Source of the DNA: Corynebacterium sp.
GTDB lineage: Bacteria; Actinomycetota; Actinomycetes; Mycobacteriales; Mycobacteriaceae
Assembly (NCBI RefSeq): GCF_030826625.1
Contig: NZ_JAPJNQ010000093.1
Span: 1 to 7,532, forward strand
Length of the DNA: 7,532 bases
Reading direction: 5' to 3'
The notes beneath the pieces were generated by a model. It saw nothing but the letters and a program-made list of their open reading frames with translations, had not been told where the DNA came from and made no database searches. How positions within the stretch are numbered: the first letter of the stretch is position 1; each line of letters begins with the position of its first letter. The position numbers and the translations under genes are program-made. Shown here in pieces: positions 1 to 5,813 of this stretch.

Positions 1-1
1 C

Positions 2-1234
2 CGCGATGCCTACCGTCGTATTTTCGACCGGGTGGGAATCGACTATGCCATCTGCCAGGCAACCTCAGGCGCCATGGGCGGCTCGGCTTCGGAAGAGTTT
101 TTGGCGATTTCCCCCAACGGAGAAGACACTTTCGTCAGCGCCGGTGACTACACTGCCAACGTCGAGGCTGTGAGCACTCGTCCGGGCAAGGAATCTGATC
201 CGCAGGCACACCCGGCGGGGCAAGAGTACGAGACGCCGAAAGCGGAAACCATCGAGGCGTTGGTGGAATGGGCGCATGGTGCCGGTGTGGAGATCAACGG
301 ACATGAGGTCAGCGCTGCTGATGCTCTGAAGACCGTAGTGATGAAAATCCAGCAGCCTGCGGATTCTGAAGCAGAAATCGTTGGCGTACTCATACCCGGC
401 GACCGGGGTGTGGACATGAAACGCCTGGAAGCAGCTTTGGAACCAGCGACGGTGGAATTGGCAACCCCGCAAGATCTCGCTAAGCACAACTTGGTGCGCG
501 GTTATGTGGGCCCCCGCGGGCTGGCTGAAGCCGGGCTTCGCACGTTGGCGGACCCTCGCGTGGTGCGTGGTACCACCTGGATCGCTGGCGCGGATAAGCC
601 TGAGCATCACGTCGTTGGCTTGGTCGCCGGACGCGATTTCGAGGTTTCGGCCACGATCGAAGCTGCTGAAGTTAAAGACGGCGACATCGCCCCCAATGGG
701 GAAGTGTTGAGTATCCAGCGCGGTATCGAACTGGGACACATTTTCCAGTTGGGTCGGAAATACACCGAGGCATTCAATGTCGCAATCCTCGACGAAAACG
801 GCAAGCAAGTCGTGCCCACCATGGGCTCTTATGGCATTGGTGTCTCGCGCATGCTGGCGGTATTGGCGGAACAAAACCATGACGATAAGGGCTTGTGCTG
901 GCCCGTGTCTGCGGCGCCATATCAGGTGCACGTCGCTGTTGCGGCTAAGGGGGAGCAGGCGCAACAAGCTGGTGATCGTCTCGCCACCAGTTTGTCCGAT
1001 CATGGTATCGATGTGCTGTACGACGACCGAGCCAAGGTTAGTCCCGGTGTGCGCTTCAAAGACGCCGAGCTTTTGGGCATGCCGCTGATCGCGGTGGTTG
1101 GCCGTGCGTATTCCGATGGAAAACTAGAGCTGCGTATCCGCGGTGGCGACACTGTAGAAGTCGCCGAGGAAGAAATCGTCGCCAAGATTATCCAGATCCT
1201 TGGCAACGACCGACAAGCACAAACCACCCGTTAG
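2..1234 (+). CDS. proS: Prolyl-tRNA synthetase, 3' part (5' end outside window)
   Basis: ProS charges tRNA-Pro with proline in the cytoplasm. The frame is open from base 2, so the gene enters from the left; about 180 N-terminal residues are missing if it has the usual length of about 580. Counting from the GTG at 32, the class II catalytic signature TSGAMGGSASEEF lies at residues 11-23 and motif 3 (GSYGIGVSR) at 265-273. Between them is the inserted YbaK-like editing domain of bacterial-type ProRS (about 70-225). It includes a lysine in ADALKTVVMK (K100), which aligns with the editing lysine known in E. coli, and a GYVGPRGL loop that fits the GxxxP motif. The anticodon-binding domain follows at about 295-395, from PYQVHVAVAAKG onward. 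The stop is TAG at 1232-1234. The gene converges on the PhzF-like gene, with 40 bp between the two stops. The GTG at 32 is internal, because the upstream codons RDAYRRIFDR continue the conserved protein. Confidence 0.97.
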   Translation, partial: RDAYRRIFDRVGIDYAICQATSGAMGGSASEEFLAISPNGEDTFVSAGDYTANVEAVSTRPGKESDPQAHPAGQEYETPKAETIEALVEWAHGAGVEINGHEVSAADALKTVVMKIQQPADSEAEIVGVLIPGDRGVDMKRLEAALEPATVELATPQDLAKHNLVRGYVGPRGLAEAGLRTLADPRVVRGTTWIAGADKPEHHVVGLVAGRDFEVSATIEAAEVKDGDIAPNGEVLSIQRGIELGHIFQLGRKYTEAFNVAILDENGKQVVPTMGSYGIGVSRMLAVLAEQNHDDKGLCWPVSAAPYQVHVAVAAKGEQAQQAGDRLATSLSDHGIDVLYDDRAKVSPGVRFKDAELLGMPLIAVVGRAYSDGKLELRIRGGDTVEVAEEEIVAKIIQILGNDRQAQTTR

Positions 1235-1261
1235 CCCTCCGGACTAGCCCGACGAGCTGGG

Positions 1262-1274
1262 CACCGCGGCGGTG
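1262..1274 (+). terminator. Weak candidate hairpin after proS
   Basis: CACCG-CGG-CGGTG is a perfect 5-bp, GC-rich inverted repeat with a 3-nt loop in the convergent gap between the proS stop and the PhzF-like stop. The + strand continues with TTAAAT, which is not a proper T-tract. It may help end proS transcription, but the stem is short. The rest of the 40-bp gap shows nothing clearer. Confidence 0.2.
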
Positions 1275-2258
1275 TTAAATCTCAATGCTGCCGCGGATAA
1301 TTCGCGTGACCTTGCCACCGACCCAAATTTCGGAATCAATGTTGACATCAATCTCCCCATTGAAGCCGATGCGGGAGCCTTGTTTTGCACGATAGCGCTT
1401 AGGCACTGCATTTTTCGCGTGGAGAAATTGCGCGATCGCCGCATTTGCGGATCCGGTTACAGGGTCCTCGTGTGAACCATGCACTGCTCGCACCTCCAGG
1501 ATGGCTTCGCCTTCGGCAGCATGTCCTGCGTCCGCGACGAATTCTTCATCCGTGGCGCCGACGAGTGGTTCGACGTCCTTATGGGTGACGGCTTCTTCAA
1601 ATCCAAAAATCGCCATATTCACGTGCCCATGGGTGCGTGCCTTAATGCGGCGCACAGCATCGGCATTTTTCAGCTGAATCAATGCCCAGCCGGGGCCGTT
1701 GTCGCCCCAGGCGTGGTCGATGATGTCGTAATGTGAAATTCCGAGCGCACGCACGATGGTTCCAATGGTGTTATCGTCCAATGGACCAGTGCGCCGTAGC
1801 TCAGGAGCGGCGAAGTAGAGTTTGCCGTCTTCTTCACGCACAGTGACGATCCCTGCTTGGCATTGCTGGGTAATTTCTGCTTTATCGTGGCTTTCTCGGC
1901 CATTGAACTCGCGCCAGGCGAAGGCTGCCCCGAGTGTAGGGTGGCCAGCGAAGGGGAGCTCACGATCCGGGCTGAAGATACGCACCTTGTAGTCTGCATT
2001 GCTGGCGTTGTCGGGTGAACACAGAAATGCAGTCTCTGAAAGGCCTGTCCAACGCGCAATATTCTGCATTTGCTGATCGCTGAGATCATCCGCATCGTTG
2101 ATGACAGCCAACGGGTTTCCGCTGAACGGACCGGTGCTGAAAACGTCTAGTTGTAGAAATTCATGCGTGGTTGTGTCTTGAACAGAAGTGTTACGGGCAG
2201 AATTGTCACGGACAGAATTGTCACGGACAGAAGTGTCATGGGTGTCATGGTTAGCCAT
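1275..2258 (-). CDS. PhzF-family isomerase/epimerase-like protein
   Basis: This 327-residue protein belongs to the PhzF/diaminopimelate-epimerase-like fold, whose members isomerise or epimerise small molecules in the cytoplasm. The substrate cannot be told from sequence. Visible family marks are LDVFSTGPFSGNPLAV at residues 37-52, TGLSETAF at 71-78, FAGHPTLGAAF at 103-113 and DPVTGSAN at 265-272. E75 of the SET motif corresponds to the catalytic glutamate E45 of PhzF. The first 30 or so residues are an extra N-terminal extension built of five-residue repeats like TSVRD and NSVRD, encoded by a 15-bp DNA repeat. I chose the ATG at 2258 because no other start codon lies between it and the conserved core. 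It begins 9 nt after the stop of the upstream DUF4439-type gene with only a weak ribosome site (GGCGG), so the two are probably co-transcribed. It stops with TAA at 1277-1275. There is no phenazine gene nearby, so a phenazine role is not implied. Confidence 0.9.
   Translation of the reverse strand: MANHDTHDTSVRDNSVRDNSARNTSVQDTTTHEFLQLDVFSTGPFSGNPLAVINDADDLSDQQMQNIARWTGLSETAFLCSPDNASNADYKVRIFSPDRELPFAGHPTLGAAFAWREFNGRESHDKAEITQQCQAGIVTVREEDGKLYFAAPELRRTGPLDDNTIGTIVRALGISHYDIIDHAWGDNGPGWALIQLKNADAVRRIKARTHGHVNMAIFGFEEAVTHKDVEPLVGATDEEFVADAGHAAEGEAILEVRAVHGSHEDPVTGSANAAIAQFLHAKNAVPKRYRAKQGSRIGFNGEIDVNIDSEIWVGGKVTRIIRGSIEI
2180..2239 (-). repeat. 15-bp tandem repeat, four units, inside PhzF-like N-terminus
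   Basis: Four head-to-tail 15-bp units lie at 2180-2194, 2195-2209, 2210-2224 and 2225-2239, with a partial fifth (GGTGTCAT) after them. On the + strand the typical unit is GGACAGAATTGTCAC. Units two and three differ at one base, units three and four at two, and the first is the most diverged. Since 15 is a multiple of three, unit gain or loss would keep the reading frame. On the - strand the units encode the pentapeptides TSVRD, NSVRD, NSARN and TSVQD just after the start codon. Confidence 0.9.
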
Positions 2259-2267
2259 GCCGCCAGT

Positions 2268-3206
2268 CTAACCAAGAACGCGGTTAGTTTCGGCAGCAAA
2301 AAGCACAGCTAATTTACGCCATTCAGTGTCTTTGGCGCCGAGAGCGACGAGCTTCCACTGTTGTGCGGTCTGCTGCAGGGCAGTTTCGACGAATTCAGCT
2401 GCGTTGTCGTCGTTGAGCTCGGGAGCAACTCCAGGGAACTCTGGGTTGGGCTGGCCTGCGTGATAGGACAGTGCACGTTCCGGCATTGCTATGCCAAGCT
2501 GACGCAAGGTGGCCAAGCGGGCATCTGACTGTGCCGCGGCACTCTCAGTGGCGATTGCTTCCTCGCCGTTGCGGAAGGCACGGGCAGATTCCAATCCAAA
2601 GCCCAAACGGTATTCCCAATCGGCCATTTCGGACCAGGAATCTGGGGCTTTCGCGTTCTGTGAGATGAGGTTATCGCGAGCGGCAGTTATTGCCTTCTCT
2701 AGCTCCGGCACGTGTTGTGCGAGTACCACAGCTTGTTCGATGAGTAGCGCATGTGAGTCTTCTGGTGCGTCGGTTAGTGAACCCAGCAGTTGGTCTAAGG
2801 CCTGTTCTGCGGATTCGGCAACGGCATGTTCGCCATCGTAACCGCTGCGTTCAGTGCGGTCGATTGCGCAGGTAGCTGGGGCTGTACCGTCCGGGTAGTG
2901 GCCGCAAACCCGCGCGATTTCGTCGAAAAGCGCCCCTGCTTGCTGGGCGCGAAGCTCAGAGAGAACAGGATCTGTTGCAGCAAAAGAGGCTGCTTCGTCT
3001 TCGGCGCTGAAAGCCAAGCTTACTAACGACTGCTCTGGCGCTGGGCCGAAATGCTGGGCTATCCCGTCGAGTGTGTTGCTCCAGGACAAATCGCATCCGG
3101 CAATCACTAGGCTAGTTGCAGCTAGGCTAAGGCCAAGACCTGCGCGACGACGGTAGCGCGGCTGCTCAGAGATTTCTGGACGACGAGTGCGAGCAGAACT
3201 TCTCAC
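2268..3206 (-). CDS. Predicted lipoprotein with DUF4439 (ferritin-like) C-terminus
   Basis: From the GTG at 3206 this is a 312-residue protein. It has an arginine-rich n-region (RYRRR), a hydrophobic stretch (AGLGLSLAATSLVIA) and a lipobox-like LVIAGC, so C38 is the predicted lipidated cysteine and the protein should be anchored outside the membrane. Two further cysteines (C101, C113) could form a disulfide. The rest is rich in Ala, Glu and Gln and looks helical. About residues 190-312, including DWEYRLGFGLESARAF, fit the place of a DUF4439 ferritin-like domain. I base that assignment mainly on synteny: a DUF4439 gene sits divergent to rimP and convergent to proS in mycobacteria and corynebacteria. 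Its function is unknown, and I cannot confirm metal ligands. The start is uncertain. ATG at 3254 adds 16 residues and would put the lipid cysteine at 54; neither start has a good ribosome site. The YRRRAGLG segment is only weakly Tat-like. The stop TAG (2270-2268) is 9 nt before the PhzF-like gene. Confidence 0.72.
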   Translation of the reverse strand: MRSSARTRRPEISEQPRYRRRAGLGLSLAATSLVIAGCDLSWSNTLDGIAQHFGPAPEQSLVSLAFSAEDEAASFAATDPVLSELRAQQAGALFDEIARVCGHYPDGTAPATCAIDRTERSGYDGEHAVAESAEQALDQLLGSLTDAPEDSHALLIEQAVVLAQHVPELEKAITAARDNLISQNAKAPDSWSEMADWEYRLGFGLESARAFRNGEEAIATESAAAQSDARLATLRQLGIAMPERALSYHAGQPNPEFPGVAPELNDDNAAEFVETALQQTAQQWKLVALGAKDTEWRKLAVLFAAETNRVLG

Positions 3207-3270
3207 ACCAGTGATTTTGGTTACTCGGAATGACAATCGGGTGAATACTCGCATGGGGTTCACAGCGAAT

Positions 3271-3276
3271 ACACTA
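3271..3276 (-). promoter_or_regulatory. Possible -10 for the lipoprotein/PhzF-like unit
   Basis: On the - strand TAGTGT (TANNNT pattern) lies 16 nt upstream of the ATG at 3254, which would give a very short leader. No clear -35 is visible. It is the most plausible - strand candidate in the divergent gap, but weak on its own. Confidence 0.25.
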
Positions 3277-3287
3277 CCGCCGACGGT

Positions 3288-3293
3288 TAGGCT
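3288..3293 (+). promoter_or_regulatory. Probable -10 element of rimP, leaderless start
   Basis: TAGGCT fits the corynebacterial -10 pattern TANNNT. Exactly seven bases (GTGGTT preceded by G) separate it from the ATG at 3301, so transcription would begin at or next to the A of the start codon. That explains the lack of a Shine-Dalgarno sequence at rimP. Leaderless transcripts are common in Corynebacterium and Mycobacterium. No good -35 is seen 16-18 bp upstream, which is not unusual in this group. Confidence 0.5.
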
Positions 3294-3300
3294 GGTGGTT

Positions 3301-3969
3301 ATGGCATTCCCGTCGACGACACAATTGCAAGAAGCACTAGAGCCCATCGTGAGTGCGTTCCAGCTTGATATTGAACACATAAAAGTTACCCGCGCTGGAA
3401 AGAAATCTCAGGTTGGCATCTATCTGGATGGCGACCAGCGTCCAGATTCTGATCTGCTAGAAAAACTCGCGCAGCACATCGGAGAAGAACTAGATGCGCG
3501 AGAGGACGTCGGCGACATGAGCTTCGGGCCGGGTTACACCCTGGAGGTTTCGACGCCGGGGCTGGACATGCCGTTAAGCGCGCCGCGTCACTGGCGACGA
3601 AACCGCCACCGCTTGGTCGCTGTGCAGTTGGATGGACAGGGCACACCGGAGATCTGGCGTATTGGAGCGCTTGCCGATGATGAGACGGCGGTGATTTTGG
3701 TTCCAACTAAACAATCGGGTGTGGGCCCGGCTGGATCTGGGAACAAAAAATCCGGTGGGCAAGCGAGTGCCCGGAAACGTCGGGATCCAGTGGCCTTGGA
3801 ATTGGCTTCTTCGGTACATGCGGTGGTAGAAATTGAATTCTCGCAGCCGCCACGTGCTGAACTCGAGGTGACGGAGCAGTCGTTTGCTCGCGTGGAAATC
3901 GCTGAGACAATTTCGTCGGCGACAATCTCGCCGGAGAAAAGCTCGCCGGATTCCACAACCATGGAGTGA
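3301..3969 (+). CDS. rimP: Ribosome maturation factor RimP with extended C-terminus
   Basis: RimP helps the 30S subunit mature. The 222-residue protein starts MAFPSTTQLQEALEPIV; residues 1-85 are the N-terminal domain (VTRAGKKSQVGIYLDGD at 29-45), and the family signature YTLEVSTPGLDMPL is at 79-92, with Met where Arg is usual. The SH3-like C-terminal domain covers about 93-190. It is interrupted at 138-163 by a glycine- and lysine-rich stretch with GSGNKKSGG and ARKRR, probably a surface loop. Residues 190-222 are a Ser/Thr/Glu/Ile-rich tail. Typical RimP proteins are about 150-190 residues, so this one is long. I chose ATG 3301 by homology and because a -10 lies just before it. Upstream in-frame starts (GTG 3187, ATG 3253) would run into the divergent gene. 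The stop is TGA at 3967-3969, but the same frame stays open to TAG at 4072. rimP probably leads the nusA operon. Confidence 0.95.
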   Translation: MAFPSTTQLQEALEPIVSAFQLDIEHIKVTRAGKKSQVGIYLDGDQRPDSDLLEKLAQHIGEELDAREDVGDMSFGPGYTLEVSTPGLDMPLSAPRHWRRNRHRLVAVQLDGQGTPEIWRIGALADDETAVILVPTKQSGVGPAGSGNKKSGGQASARKRRDPVALELASSVHAVVEIEFSQPPRAELEVTEQSFARVEIAETISSATISPEKSSPDSTTME

Positions 3970-4085
3970 TCAACCTCAGAGATCACAGCCAAACATGCGA
4001 CGGCTGACGATATGACAAGCACTGAGATTACGAGCAACGACATTGCAAACATTGACACGGAACGCAGAGACTAGGACGACCACAA
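3970..4085 (+). other. rimP-nusA gap: in-frame rimP-like tail
   Basis: After the rimP TGA the same frame is open for 34 codons and ends at TAG 4072-4074. The conceptual peptide runs STSEITAKHATADD, then MTSTEITSNDIANIDTERRD. It has the same Ser/Thr/Glu/Ile character as the annotated tail just before the TGA. The TAG overlaps the nusA ribosome site, as a rimP stop would in a tightly coupled operon. No terminator or promoter is seen here. Either the region is a former part of rimP cut off by the TGA, or it is a spacer of similar composition. Confidence 0.45.
4073..4076 (+). promoter_or_regulatory. Ribosome-binding site of nusA
   Basis: AGGA lies 9 nt before the GTG start at 4086 and supports that start. 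It overlaps the TAG at 4072-4074 that closes the rimP frame beyond its TGA. Confidence 0.6.
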
Positions 4086-5348
4086 GTGAATATTGATCTC
4101 AACGCACTACGCAGTATTGAAACAGAAAAAGGTATCCCCGTTGAGGAGCTGCTAGAGACTATCGCCCGCGCATTACTCGGTGCTTACCGGGAACATCGCG
4201 GGATGGAAGAAGACTTGTCTGGCGCGGGCAAAGCTAACCGTGCGCGGGCGGCAGCTGCAGGTGAAACTGGCCCAACAGATCGTGCTCGTGTCGATATCGA
4301 CACCGATACCGGCACGGCAGCGGTGATCGTTCAAGAGCTTGATGCTGCTGGTGAAGTCGAGTCTGAATATGACGACACCCCTATTAACTTTGCGAGAATC
4401 GGTGCCCCAGCAGTCCGAAACGCAATCGTGCACAAGCTGCGTGAGGCTGAAGCCGGTCGTACCTTTGAGACGTATTCCGAGACCGAAGGGCGAGTAGTTT
4501 CTGGCATCGTGCAGGCTGACGCGCGAGCGAATGCTCGTGGCATCGTTGTCGTTGAATTGGGTACCGAGATTGATGCCCAGGACGGCATTCTGCTGCCAGC
4601 CGAGCAAGTCCCGGGAGAAAAACTCAAGCACGGCGATCGCGTCAAGGCTTATGTGGTTGGCGTGAATCGGCAAAACACTAATGTGCAGGTCAACCTTTCG
4701 CGCACTCACCCCGAGCTCGTTCGTGGTTTGTTTGAACTTGAGGTTCCAGAGGTTGCCGATGGCAGCGTGGAAATTTTAGCTATTGCCCGTGAGGCCGGTC
4801 ATCGTACGAAGATCGCGGTGCGTGCGAATGCGAAGGGACTGAATCCAAAGGGGGCATGCATCGGGCCGGGTGGCCAACGCGTGAACAATGTCCTGCGCGA
4901 GTTGGGCGGTGAAAAAATCGACATCATCGGCTATTCCGACAACCCGGCGGTTTATGTTGGCAATGCTCTCGCGCCATCGAAAGTTGTCAAAGCTGAAGTG
5001 CTCGATGAACAAGAACAACAAGCTCGCGTCGTCGTGCCCGATTACCAGCTCTCGCTCGCGATCGGTAAAGAAGGGCAAAATGCTCGGTTGGCTGCACGTC
5101 TAACCGGGTGGAAGATTGATATCCACTCGGATACCGAAAAACTGGAGCCGCTCGAACAGGTTCGTAGTCGCATTCAAGCGCAAGCTTCGACCTACGCCAA
5201 TGAAAAGTACGACGGTGAAAACCAAGACGGTCAAAATACTGTTGGGGAAAACGGTGATGGCGAAAGCAGTAACGGTGAATTCGCAGCCGATGATAATAAC
5301 GGCGCTGCTATCCCAGCCGCGGACAGCGGTGAGCGCGAAGACGTCTAG
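4086..5348 (+). CDS. nusA: Transcription termination/antitermination factor NusA
   Basis: NusA binds RNA polymerase and nascent RNA and modulates pausing, termination and antitermination, including on rRNA operons. The 420-residue protein starts at GTG (MNIDLNALRSIETEKGIP). The N-terminal polymerase-binding domain covers about 1-128, with an actinobacterial-style insert at 40-76. The S1 domain lies at about 131-206 (EGRVVSGIVQ to VQVNLSRTHPE). KH1 is at about 225-292 with the loop CIGPGGQR, and KH2 at about 300-350 with IGKEGQNARLAARLTGWKIDI. Both GxxG loops (GPGG, GKEG) are intact. From about 370 to 420 there is a low-complexity acidic tail rich in Asp, Gly, Asn and Glu (KYDGENQDGQN and similar). 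It makes the protein longer than the roughly 330-350 residues usual in relatives such as M. tuberculosis (347). There is no E. coli-type pair of acidic repeat domains. The TAG stop is at 5346-5348, and a 156-bp gap separates it from the chosen ylxR start. Confidence 0.98.
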   Translation: MNIDLNALRSIETEKGIPVEELLETIARALLGAYREHRGMEEDLSGAGKANRARAAAAGETGPTDRARVDIDTDTGTAAVIVQELDAAGEVESEYDDTPINFARIGAPAVRNAIVHKLREAEAGRTFETYSETEGRVVSGIVQADARANARGIVVVELGTEIDAQDGILLPAEQVPGEKLKHGDRVKAYVVGVNRQNTNVQVNLSRTHPELVRGLFELEVPEVADGSVEILAIAREAGHRTKIAVRANAKGLNPKGACIGPGGQRVNNVLRELGGEKIDIIGYSDNPAVYVGNALAPSKVVKAEVLDEQEQQARVVVPDYQLSLAIGKEGQNARLAARLTGWKIDIHSDTEKLEPLEQVRSRIQAQASTYANEKYDGENQDGQNTVGENGDGESSNGEFAADDNNGAAIPAADSGEREDV

Positions 5349-5358
5349 CGAGTCTAGA
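5344..5358. repeat. Short inverted repeat at nusA stop
   Basis: TCTAG and CTAGA flank a 5-nt spacer across the nusA stop codon; the hexamer GTCTAG is also directly repeated at 5343-5348 and 5352-5357. Short, and alone not significant, but the GTCTA string recurs in the larger palindrome at 5424-5441. Confidence 0.4.
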
Positions 5359-5388
5359 TCGCGGTCGTTCAGGCCACAGATAAGTTTG

Positions 5389-5410
5389 AGTAATCTCTGG
5401 GTAGATTACT
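5389..5410. repeat. Perfect inverted repeat 1, nusA-ylxR gap
   Basis: AGTAATCT (5389-5396) and AGATTACT (5403-5410) are exact reverse complements around a 6-nt spacer, CTGGGT. The stem is AT-rich and no T-tract follows, so it is a poor intrinsic terminator. It could be a protein-binding site or an RNA stem. TAGATT at 5402-5407 also has a -10-like TANNNT form. Confidence 0.8.
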
Positions 5411-5423
5411 GAGTTCACCTTTC

Positions 5424-5441
5424 GTCTAATATCTATTAGAC
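5424..5441. repeat. Perfect palindrome 2, upstream of ylxR
   Basis: GTCTAATATCTATTAGAC has 8-bp arms that match perfectly around the 2-nt centre TC. A symmetric 18-bp element this close to a gene start looks like an operator. It overlaps the two best -10-like hexamers before ylxR, TAATAT (5427-5432) and TAGACT (5437-5442), so a protein bound here would block transcription from them. The binding protein, if any, is unknown. Confidence 0.75.
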
Positions 5442-5442
5442 T
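5437..5442 (+). promoter_or_regulatory. Candidate -10 element for ylxR-infB
   Basis: TAGACT fits TANNNT and would start transcription near 5450, leaving about 55 nt before the chosen ylxR start at 5505. TAATAT at 5427-5432 is an alternative. No convincing -35 is present. Read-through from nusA is also possible, so this would be an additional internal promoter. Confidence 0.3.
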
Positions 5443-5492
5443 GGACTATTGCGTGCAGAATGAATGCAGGCGAGTATGTAGCCAACGCGAGC

Positions 5493-5500
5493 GGAAAGGA
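5493..5500 (+). promoter_or_regulatory. Ribosome-binding site deciding the ylxR start
   Basis: GGAAAGGA lies 4 nt before the ATG at 5505. The upstream in-frame ATG at 5460 has no such purine-rich site, so 5505 is preferred. Confidence 0.55.
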
Positions 5501-5504
5501 TGCA

Positions 5505-5813
5505 ATGTCCCCAGGTGTAAGCCCGATTCGGACCTGCATTGCTACCCGCGAACGTTGCTCAGATTCCCACCTGCTGCGTCTGGTGCTTGATCCCAATGAT
5601 CACAACCGCGTTCTCGCGGATCCCTCCCGTAGCCTGCCCGGCCGCGGAGCTTGGATTACACCGACATTGTCTGCACTCGATATGGCGCTGCAGCGCCGCG
5701 CTTTTGCGCGTGCGTTCAAAACGTCCAGGCAACTGGATGCTGGTCATGTACGTAGGTACCTGGAAGCCCGCGCCGCTTCACCGACTAGAGAATGTAAGGA
5801 AGACCGACACTGA
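5505..5813 (+). CDS. ylxR: YlxR family (DUF448) small RNA-binding-like protein
   Basis: The 102-residue protein begins MSPGVSPIRTCIATRERC and carries the YlxR/DUF448 signature: PIRTC at 7-11, LLRLV at about 24-28, then SLPGRGAWITP and ALQRRAFARAFKTSRQLD towards the C-terminus. YlxR proteins are small, basic, nucleic-acid-binding-type proteins nearly always encoded between nusA and infB. Their cellular role is not well settled: an RNA-related or RNase P-linked function has been proposed in other bacteria. The second cysteine of the usual CxxC-like start is replaced here (RTCIATR), so a metal-binding knuckle is unlikely. Starting at ATG 5460 would add 15 residues with no family similarity and no ribosome site; 5505 gives a length close to the mycobacterial protein (99 residues). 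The stop TGA (5811-5813) overlaps an ATG in TGATG. Confidence 0.92.
   Translation: MSPGVSPIRTCIATRERCSDSHLLRLVLDPNDHNRVLADPSRSLPGRGAWITPTLSALDMALQRRAFARAFKTSRQLDAGHVRRYLEARAASPTRECKEDRH

Noticed and set aside
65..1003. A 312-codon open frame on the - strand opposite proS
   Set aside because: It is fully covered by the well conserved ProS frame and shows no family motif or ribosome site.
3207..3380. Longest possible start of the lipoprotein gene (up to 3380)
   Set aside because: It would run across the rimP start and 80 bp of rimP coding sequence; the added residues are the antisense of rimP and lie far ahead of the signal peptide.
3588..4058. A - strand frame over the rimP tail with a hydrophobic N-terminus
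   Set aside because: The apparent membrane segment is the reverse reading of the Ser/Thr/Glu-rich rimP tail; no promoter or ribosome site supports it.
5460..5504. Upstream ATG start for ylxR
   Set aside because: No ribosome site and no family similarity in the 15 extra residues; ATG 5505 has GGAAAGGA before it.
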